Shown here piece by piece: positions 7,100 to 12,438 of a stretch of 12,438 nucleotides of DNA. The notes beneath the pieces are model-generated. The model was not told the DNA's origin, searched no databases, and saw nothing but the letters and a program-made list of their open reading frames with translations. The DNA comes from JANQLU01 sp964434955 (GTDB lineage Bacteria > Planctomycetota > Planctomycetia > Pirellulales > Pirellulaceae), in the NCBI GenBank assembly GCA_964434955.1, contig CAYSXI010000155.1:1-12438 (forward strand). The letters run 5' to 3'. The translations under genes were made by a program, and so were the position numbers. How positions within the stretch are numbered: the stretch's first letter is position 1; every line of letters starts with the position of its first letter.

Positions 7100-8161
7100 T
7101 TAGAACTGAAGAACCGAAGCGCCCCAACTGAGCCCGGCACCAAAGCCAAACAGCATAACTTTGTTACCCGGCTTGATTTGCCCAGCTTCAAATGCTTCAT
7201 CCAGAGCAACAGGAATGCTGGCTGCCGAAGTATTGCCGTACTTATCAAGATTCACAAAAAAGCGAGATGGGTCGATGCCGGTCTTCTCAATTGCTGCATC
7301 AAGTATTCGTCGATTGGCTTGATGCAAAATAAACAAGTCGATTTCGTTGATGTCGACGCCAGCTTCCGCGGCCATTTGATTGACGACCTCGGGAATCAGG
7401 TTAACGGCCCACTTGAAAACCGCCTTGCCTTCCATCTTCAAAAACTGATCGCGACAGGCGACGACTTGCTCACTACAAGGCTTTCGCGAACCACCGCCGG
7501 GTACGACCAGGGTGTGACTAAGCTCGCCAACCGAAGCCAATCGGTAAGCAAGAATACCCGGGACTTCGCCGTTGCCCGATTCGGACTGACTCTGATCGTC
7601 CAAAGTAATCAGCGCAGCTCCCGCACCATCACCAAACAGCGGAAACGTCTTGATGTCTCGCTCATCGACGACACAGGACATTTTGTCGGCGCCCACGACG
7701 AGGGCCATCTTACTGGCGCCGGATCGAACGAACTGACTCGCGCTAATAAAGGCATACATGAACCCACTACAAGCGGCGTTCATATCCACGGCGCTCGCAT
7801 CACAACCCAAATGCCGCTGAACCAAACAGGCGGTTGAGGGGGTGTAGTGATCCGGCGTCATCGTCGCCACGAATATCATGTCGATTTTCGACGGGTCAAC
7901 TCCGGCGTTCTCGATGCACTTGTCGGCAGCTGCAATCGCCAAATCACTGGTCGCCTGTTCCTCGGAGGCATGGCGCCGGGCCAAAATTCCCGTTCGCTGC
8001 TCAATCCAATCCGCGTCAAACCCCATTTGAGCCAGATCTTCGTTGAAGACCTCATTGTCCGGAGCATATGAGCCGGTACCGAGAATCCTGATCGCGGGAA
8101 TCGACAACCTTGGAGTGGCTGGGATCGTCTCAGTGACGGTTTCGGGGATCGATGTAGCCAT
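7100..8161 (-). CDS. fabH: 3-oxoacyl-ACP synthase III (KAS III)
   Basis: Cytoplasmic condensing enzyme that starts type II fatty acid synthesis by joining an acyl-CoA primer, normally acetyl-CoA, to malonyl-ACP. The 353-residue protein has the full Cys-His-Asn triad: Cys131 in MNAACSGF, His280 in LHQANRRI, Asn310 in KYGNTSAAS. The opening IRILGTGSYAP, then WIEQRTGI and the C-terminal LFGFGAGLSWGASVLQF, are typical FabH. It carries about 20 extra Thr/Pro-rich residues before the conserved core; the ATG at 8161 is the only good start although no clear Shine-Dalgarno precedes it. The usual plsX and rpmF partners are not adjacent: upstream is a 467-bp divergent region, downstream the GlmU-like gene. 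A FabH-like synthase in secondary metabolism is possible, but no such genes are nearby. Confidence 0.95.
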   Translation of the reverse strand: MATSIPETVTETIPATPRLSIPAIRILGTGSYAPDNEVFNEDLAQMGFDADWIEQRTGILARRHASEEQATSDLAIAAADKCIENAGVDPSKIDMIFVATMTPDHYTPSTACLVQRHLGCDASAVDMNAACSGFMYAFISASQFVRSGASKMALVVGADKMSCVVDERDIKTFPLFGDGAGAALITLDDQSQSESGNGEVPGILAYRLASVGELSHTLVVPGGGSRKPCSEQVVACRDQFLKMEGKAVFKWAVNLIPEVVNQMAAEAGVDINEIDLFILHQANRRILDAAIEKTGIDPSRFFVNLDKYGNTSAASIPVALDEAFEAGQIKPGNKVMLFGFGAGLSWGASVLQF

Positions 8162-8249
8162 GATTTGGACTTTAAATTAAGGCAAATAGAACAATTGGGC
8201 AGTTTAATTTCGTTCCCTATTGGGAGATCTACCCGACGTCGACGGGACC

Positions 8250-8278
8250 AGTGTCGGATGATTGGCCATTTACGTCAA
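8250..8278 (-). promoter_or_regulatory. Candidate sigma-70-type promoter for fabH
   Basis: On the minus strand TTGACG (8278-8273) resembles a -35 box and is followed after 17 bases by GACACT (8255-8250), which matches only half of the -10 consensus. It would leave a leader of roughly 80 bases before fabH. This is the best match I see by eye; planctomycete promoters are poorly predicted this way. Confidence 0.25.
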
Positions 8279-8280
8279 GT

Positions 8281-8385
8281 TTATTCGTGTCCACATTCAA
8301 AGGCGATGTCAGCACTTTGGATATGGCGGCAAACCCAGGTTTCCTCGTTTGCCCAAATATCGAATTGGCCTGTTAATTTGGCCAA
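8281..8385 (-). CDS. Doubtful 34-codon ORF with a CxH-CxH pattern
   Basis: A short minus-strand frame ends in TAA at 8281-8283. From a possible TTG start at 8385 it reads as a 34-residue peptide ending VCRHIQSADIAFECGHE, where C-R-H and C-G-H are nine residues apart, a spacing that could bind zinc. The frame is closed by a TAG about 33 bases further upstream, no ATG exists within it, and no ribosome binding site is visible. It could be the tail of a decayed gene, a tiny real protein, or chance. I do not recognise a family. Confidence 0.2.
   Translation of the reverse strand: MAKLTGQFDIWANEETWVCRHIQSADIAFECGHE
8365..8385. repeat. Inverted repeat TTGGCC / GGCCAA in the fabH-NRDE divergent region
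   Basis: TTGGCC at 8365-8370 and GGCCAA at 8380-8385 form perfect 6-bp arms around a nine-base AT-rich spacer, about 200 bp upstream of fabH. The symmetry is compatible with an operator for a dimeric regulator, but the arms are short and no second copy is seen. Confidence 0.35.
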
Positions 8386-8524
8386 GCCTGAGGCTGCCGA
8401 ACCGAACTACGGAAGCCGTTGAATGAGAATTATGCCGCCAAAATGAACGTTCAAACGGCCGCGAGTTTTTCATAAGTCCTTTCATGGAAACGCTTTGTGG
8501 CCCACACTGCCAAAAGTTTTTACG

Positions 8525-8544
8525 ACACCCCCATGTTGGGGTGT
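8525..8544. repeat. Hairpin ACACCCC / GGGGTGT upstream of the NRDE gene
   Basis: ACACCCC (8525-8531) and GGGGTGT (8538-8544) form a perfect seven-pair stem around a six-base loop, 84 bp before the NRDE start. There is no T-run directly after it, so it looks more like a leader structure or operator than a terminator. Confidence 0.5.
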
Positions 8545-8628
8545 TAGTCGGTATCTTTTCCGCTAAATTGGGTTCTTTGGTTTCGGAAGGCCTCGTTTTT
8601 AAAACACTTTAGATGGAAAGAGAGCAAT

Positions 8629-9402
8629 ATGAGCCTAGTGGCTGTGGTTTACCATTTGGTCCCAGAGGCTCCGATTCTGGTTGCGGCCAATCGCGATGAG
8701 CGATATGACCGTTCAATCGCGACTCCTTCGATTCAGTCCGGCAAGCCTCGTATCCTTGCCAGCATTGATCAGGAAACCGGTGGCACTTACCTGGGTGTCA
8801 ACCAGAACGGAATGTTTGTTGGAGCCATTCCAAGGAAGAAGTTTTCGGTTCCTTATTCTCCCAAAAGTCGTAGTTCGCTTTGCCGTGAATTATTGCGTAC
8901 GGGATCTGCCCGCCAGGCAGTCGATTTGGCGCTCGAAGAACTTGAAACCGGTCAGTACGACGGAGTCAATTATGTCGTCGCAGACGGCGAATGTGGCTGG
9001 GTCGTCCATGCTGGAAACGATATTAGCGTTGTCGAATTGGAGCAAGGATTAAGCATTGTTGGATCCATGGATGTCAACGATCCGCGAGACGAGCGAGCCA
9101 ACATGGCCAAACGGCTATTAACGCTTCAAATGCTCGACTCCCCGGTCAAGTTTTTGGCGGTCGCGAGCAAAGTCTTTGCCCGTTCCCCCAATACACCAGG
9201 TCGACCAAGCATGGTTGAGCGGGGCGACAAGAATGGCACCGTCAGCTCGACATTGATTTCTCTTGGCAAGAAGCCTCGAGACGCGATTTATCAATACGCC
9301 AACGGCGCTCCGGATCGAACCAAGTTCGAGGACTATTCGCCGATGCTTCGCGACATCCTTAGTCGTGGACTTCGCGAATCACGTTCGAAAGCGAACGCCT
9401 GA
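8629..9402 (+). CDS. NRDE-family (TANGO2-like) protein
   Basis: A 257-residue cytoplasmic protein of the NRDE/TANGO2 family, named for its Asn-Arg-Asp-Glu motif, seen here at residues 21-24 in LVAANRDERYDR. GGTYLGVNQNGMFVGA (about 50-65) is the second conserved block, and DGVNYVVADG (110-119) and HAGNDISVVELEQGLSIVGS resemble later ones. The C-terminal NGTVSSTLISL is also typical. Family function is unsettled; an Ntn-hydrolase-like fold and roles in haem or lipid handling have been proposed for TANGO2. Most members begin Met-Cys, with Cys2 highly conserved; this one begins Met-Ser (AGC codon). The ATG at 8629 is supported by GGAAAG eight bases upstream. The gene stands alone, divergent from fabH, with its own terminator. 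Confidence 0.88.
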   Translation: MSLVAVVYHLVPEAPILVAANRDERYDRSIATPSIQSGKPRILASIDQETGGTYLGVNQNGMFVGAIPRKKFSVPYSPKSRSSLCRELLRTGSARQAVDLALEELETGQYDGVNYVVADGECGWVVHAGNDISVVELEQGLSIVGSMDVNDPRDERANMAKRLLTLQMLDSPVKFLAVASKVFARSPNTPGRPSMVERGDKNGTVSSTLISLGKKPRDAIYQYANGAPDRTKFEDYSPMLRDILSRGLRESRSKANA

Positions 9403-9433
9403 TCGCTGATCTGCGAAAAATTGAGAATATCAC

Positions 9434-9457
9434 AACCCGGCATCCGCCGGGTTTTTT
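9434..9457 (+). terminator. Intrinsic terminator of the NRDE gene
   Basis: AACCCGGC (9434-9441) pairs perfectly with GCCGGGTT (9446-9453) around a four-base loop ATCC, and the T-run continues to 9457. It lies 31 bp after the NRDE stop. There is no T-run on the opposite strand, so it mainly stops rightward transcription heading into the convergent kinase gene. Confidence 0.9.
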
Positions 9458-9517
9458 ATGCGCGAACCAGGCTCAATCCTTGAATCGAATATCCCTGTGT
9501 GACCCGTTGATCCGCCC

Positions 9518-9532
9518 AAGCCGTACCGGCTT
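9518..9532 (-). terminator. Possible hairpin after the kinase gene
   Basis: AAGCCG (9518-9523) and CGGCTT (9527-9532) form six pairs around a three-base loop, 18 bp beyond the kinase stop codon. No T-run follows on the minus strand, so it may be a 3' end stabiliser rather than a true terminator. Confidence 0.3.
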
Positions 9533-9550
9533 ATGGCATCGCCGTATCGC

Positions 9551-12438
9551 TTAGTTCCGGGGCAACGACAGTTCGATACTGTCGCGGGATTTCTCGCGAA
9601 TTTTTTCTTCGCGGAAACGTTTTGTTTCCTGGACCAGTTTTTTGAAGTCCTCGCGATCCCAAAGCGGTTCCATGCAACTCATCAACGTCAGTTTGTCGAC
9701 CATGCTCGAAAGTCGTTTTTCCGGTTTGGCAAAGAACTTGTTCCAACGCTTCATCGACTCTTCGACATACTTTTGGATCTTCTCTTTTTCATCGGGTCGA
9801 TTTTTAAGATCGTATTTCGCAATCGCCGAATAGGCCATTGCCGATTCGTGAAGGCATCGGTCAAGAACGGGCGGTGGAAGCTGTTGCAGTTCTGCGAAAA
9901 CTTTTTCGGCTTCCTCGATCTCGTCGGCCTCCGCCAACGCGACCACCAATCGAAATTGAAACTGGGCAACGAATGGCCCGCCGAGCTGAACAGCGGTTCT
10001 AACCACCGGAACCACTTCCTGCTTGCGACCCAACCATTGAAGTGAATCTGCCTTTTGCATGTAGGCCATCGGAAGGTTAAATCGAACCTGCGGATTCTTT
10101 GGCTGCTTCTGCAAAATCGACTCCAGTGCCTGGATACTCTCATCCGCGTTCTCAATGGCGAGCTCGTATTGCTTGAGTTCATTGTTCAGTCCGGCCAAAT
10201 TCTGTAGGACAAATCCTCTTAGCATTTCGGCCTGAAAGTTTTGCGGCGTTTCTTTCAAAACGACATCCAGATGATTCATCGCGCTGGTCATCAGTTCTCG
10301 CGCTGTCTCAAATTCAATCGTGTTTTGGGCGAGTGTTCCCCCATAGTTCATTTGACTCGCCGCCAGGCCAAACCGCAGCTTGAGGTCATCGGGCGAAGCT
10401 GCCAGCTTTTTTTCCAGCAAGTCGATCGAGTAGTCGAGGACGCTTGCCAACGCTTCCTGTTGCCGCATTTGAGCGAAACAGAAACCGAGTGACTCCAGGA
10501 TTCCGAGCAAGAGATCCTGGTATTGATTTTCATTGGGAAACATCATCTGCAGTTGACGCCCCCAATCCAGTGACTCCTTGAGCAAAGGCAATGCTTCATC
10601 AATTTTTCGATTGAGCAGGTACCTGCCAGCGCGATTTCTCAAACCGATGGACAAGCCGAAAATATCCTGGGGGTTTCGTTGTTCATTGAGCAGGCTACGG
10701 AAAATCTCAATCGACTCCTCGTCCATCTCCGCCGCGCGTTCCAGGTCCCCTTTCTTGGCAACCGCGTTTGCCTGATCCAAGTTGATGCCGGCCAACCTTC
10801 GCCGCAAAGACTCGGTGTCCTCTTTTGAAAGATCCAGAATCTCTTTCAGCAGATTCCGCGATTCCTCGGCCATGGCGATCGCTTCATCAAACTCACCTGT
10901 TTCTCGAGACGCGACCGAACGAGCCCGGAGTGAACGACTCAATGGCTCTTTGAGTTCAACGGAATCGGCGTCCGATTCCAACAATTGTCGCTGGCCCTTG
11001 ATCGCCTCGTCGAGCTTTGGGATTCCCGCGTTATAGTCACCCAGGTCATTCAGCACTTTTCCGATCTGAAAAACCGTCTTGAATTTGCGCGCCCGCAACT
11101 CGACGGAGCTCTGATTCTCCGCAAGCTGCGCATCTTGCAACTCGAGCGCTTGTTCAAATGCCGTTTTGGCCTCGCTGAAACGGCCGAGCTTTACATGAAT
11201 CAATCCGACTCGGAAATGCGCCCGTTCAACGTCTTCCACGAGCTCGGGATCATCCAAGTTCGACTCAAGAAATCGTTGATAGTATTTCAGCGCATCCTGC
11301 AATAGTTTTTCCCGCAGCGGCAGTAATCCTGGAACGTCCAGCAGATCGTTTTCGGCGACGTTGGTGAAGTAACCGTTGACCGCGCTCCTGGCTTGTTTCT
11401 TGGCGAGGCTCTCCCGCTGCAACGCCCGGTTTGTTGACATCCACCCCCAAATCGATGCAACCAGGGCAACGATCACCGCTGCGGCAGCAATCGCGCCGCC
11501 AATCGATGGAAGTGGATTCCGCTTGATCCAACGTAACAGTTTCTCAGGCTCGGTGATCCGCCTTGCAACGACCGGCTTGCCGTCAATGAAACGCTGCAAA
11601 TCGGCTTGCAGCTCCAGCGCGGATGCGTATCTCTGAGCCGGCTCTTTCTCCAGACACTTCAAACAAATCGACTCGAGGTCCCGGGGAACGGCAGAGTTCA
11701 GGCTGCGGGGAGAGTCGGGCTCCTTTCGAATGACGGCATCCAACATTTCAACCATTTTCAAGCCGGCAAATGGCGATCGCCCGGAAAGAAGCTCATAGAG
11801 AATGGTTCCAAGTCCATAAACATCCGTTGTCGGACCAAACTTCTCCTGGCTGCTGCTCGCCTGCTCCGGAGACATATAGGCGGGAGTCCCGAGGACCGCA
11901 CCGGTTTGCGTGAAATCCTTTTGCTCGCTCATCGCGGCCAAACCGAAGTCGGCAATCATCGGCCGTCGTCGTCCCTCGGTTTCATCAAGCAAAATGTTGC
12001 TCGGTTTCATGTCGCGATGAAGCACGCCACGCTGGTGGGCATGCTCAAGCGCCCCGGCGATTTCGGCAACCCAGACCGCCGCGTCTTCGGGGTTCAGCTT
12101 GTTTCCTTGGGCCAGATACGCGGCCAAGTTCTCGCCCGCGATATATTCGCTGGCAATAAAGTCGATGCCCTGTTCGTTTCCCGTCTCGTAGACGGCGACC
12201 AGATTCGGATGACTCAGGGCTGCCGCGGCTTTCGCCTCTCGTTCAAATCTCAAACGGGCCTGATCCGAAAGCGCCGCTTCCAGACGCGGGATCTTCAGCG
12301 CAACATCCCGATCCAAACGCGTATCACGCGCACGTAGGACAACGCCAAACCCGCCGCGACCAATGGGCTCGATGATTTCGAACCTTCCCAGTCTTTCCAT
12401 ATCCGGCAAATGCTTGGCAGATGATCGATCGCCGGGGG
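9551..12438 (-). CDS. Transmembrane Ser/Thr protein kinase with C-terminal TPR region, 5' end probably off the window
   Basis: Hanks-type Ser/Thr kinase, receptor-like. Residues are numbered from the TTG codon at 12409. The kinase domain (about 10-274) has every catalytic element: glycine loop G17-R-G-G-F-G22, Lys39 in VALK, Glu58, H131-R-D-M-K-P-S-N138, D154-F-G156 and GTPAYMSPEQA (174-184). A basic linker leads to one membrane helix (about 303-322). Past it, TPR-like helices run from about 397 to at least 820, e.g. GRFSEAKTAFEQALEL and GDYNAGIPKLDEAI. With one helix, the TPR part would lie outside the cytoplasm and could sense or bind partners. An ATG exists at 12400, but the frame stays open to 12438 with coding-like residues, and relatives often have extra N-terminal sequence, so I treat it as partial. 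The gene is convergent with NRDE; its substrates are unknown. Confidence 0.9.
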   Translation of the reverse strand, partial: PGDRSSAKHLPDMERLGRFEIIEPIGRGGFGVVLRARDTRLDRDVALKIPRLEAALSDQARLRFEREAKAAAALSHPNLVAVYETGNEQGIDFIASEYIAGENLAAYLAQGNKLNPEDAAVWVAEIAGALEHAHQRGVLHRDMKPSNILLDETEGRRRPMIADFGLAAMSEQKDFTQTGAVLGTPAYMSPEQASSSQEKFGPTTDVYGLGTILYELLSGRSPFAGLKMVEMLDAVIRKEPDSPRSLNSAVPRDLESICLKCLEKEPAQRYASALELQADLQRFIDGKPVVARRITEPEKLLRWIKRNPLPSIGGAIAAAAVIVALVASIWGWMSTNRALQRESLAKKQARSAVNGYFTNVAENDLLDVPGLLPLREKLLQDALKYYQRFLESNLDDPELVEDVERAHFRVGLIHVKLGRFSEAKTAFEQALELQDAQLAENQSSVELRARKFKTVFQIGKVLNDLGDYNAGIPKLDEAIKGQRQLLESDADSVELKEPLSRSLRARSVASRETGEFDEAIAMAEESRNLLKEILDLSKEDTESLRRRLAGINLDQANAVAKKGDLERAAEMDEESIEIFRSLLNEQRNPQDIFGLSIGLRNRAGRYLLNRKIDEALPLLKESLDWGRQLQMMFPNENQYQDLLLGILESLGFCFAQMRQQEALASVLDYSIDLLEKKLAASPDDLKLRFGLAASQMNYGGTLAQNTIEFETARELMTSAMNHLDVVLKETPQNFQAEMLRGFVLQNLAGLNNELKQYELAIENADESIQALESILQKQPKNPQVRFNLPMAYMQKADSLQWLGRKQEVVPVVRTAVQLGGPFVAQFQFRLVVALAEADEIEEAEKVFAELQQLPPPVLDRCLHESAMAYSAIAKYDLKNRPDEKEKIQKYVEESMKRWNKFFAKPEKRLSSMVDKLTLMSCMEPLWDREDFKKLVQETKRFREEKIREKSRDSIELSLPRN

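Larger units (their letters stand above)
8162..8628. other. Divergent intergenic region between fabH and the NRDE gene
   Basis: This 467-bp stretch must hold the promoters of both flanking genes. It contains the two inverted repeats, the weak fabH promoter candidate and the doubtful 34-codon ORF listed separately. A plus-strand 85-codon frame (8165-8422) has an unconvincing composition and no ribosome binding site, and I do not count it as a gene. No tRNA, riboswitch or transposon end is recognisable. Confidence 0.7.

Noticed and set aside
7026..7127. A 34-residue N-terminal extension of the GlmU-like protein
   Set aside because: It would overlap the end of fabH, has no family similarity, and a better start with AGGA exists at 7025.
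8162..8430. An rpmF (ribosomal protein L32) gene upstream of fabH
   Set aside because: I looked for the L32 Lys/Arg-rich start and paired Cys motifs on the minus strand and found only a short Cys/His frame with no L32 resemblance.
9533..10045. A 170-codon plus-strand ORF overlapping the 3' end of the kinase gene
   Set aside because: It is antisense to the TPR-coding frame, rich in Phe/Arg from reversed codons, and has no recognisable motif.

Overview
The window reads as chromosomal DNA of a planctomycete, most likely a marine Pirellulaceae-type organism (Rhodopirellula or a relative). The basis is the gene mix: a formylglycine-type sulfatase, a Tat-exported Gfo/Idh/MocA oxidoreductase, a membrane-anchored Ser/Thr kinase fused to a long TPR region, a GlmU-like protein of the type found in Planctomycetes and Bacteroidetes, and moderate GC. 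This is a judgement from protein resemblance only; there is no rRNA or other marker gene here.

Layout. (1) 2-1213, plus strand: the 3' part of a sulfatase gene whose 5' end is cut off by the window edge. (2) 1214-1788: a convergent intergenic region filled with a tandem array of a 98-99 bp unit (four full copies and three decayed ones), each unit able to form a hairpin. (3) 1789-4644, minus strand: an exported TPR protein followed after 30 bp by a Tat-signal oxidoreductase, probably one transcript. (4) 4784-5689, minus strand: metF. (5) 5769-8161, minus strand: fabH followed by a GlmU-like nucleotidyltransferase/left-handed beta-helix protein. (6) 8162-8628: a divergent, probably regulatory, region with two small inverted repeats and a doubtful 34-codon ORF. 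(7) 8629-9402, plus strand: an NRDE/TANGO2-family protein with a clear intrinsic terminator. (8) 9551-12438, minus strand: a receptor-like Ser/Thr kinase with C-terminal TPRs, whose N-terminus probably lies beyond the window.

How the genes fit together. Sulfatase and oxidoreductase suit the sulfated-polysaccharide lifestyle of planctomycetes, although they are convergent and not one operon. The fabH / GlmU-like / metF stretch is housekeeping (fatty acid initiation, activated-sugar or envelope precursor work, one-carbon metabolism). The kinase is one of the many transmembrane kinases of this phylum and nothing nearby names its target.

I found no CRISPR array, tRNA, rRNA, insertion sequence, prophage or defence cassette. 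The signals most worth following up are the mosaic 98-bp tandem array, the Ser-for-Cys change at residue 2 of the NRDE protein, and a possible tiny Cys/His protein upstream of fabH. I do not see convincing evidence of a wholly new multi-gene system.
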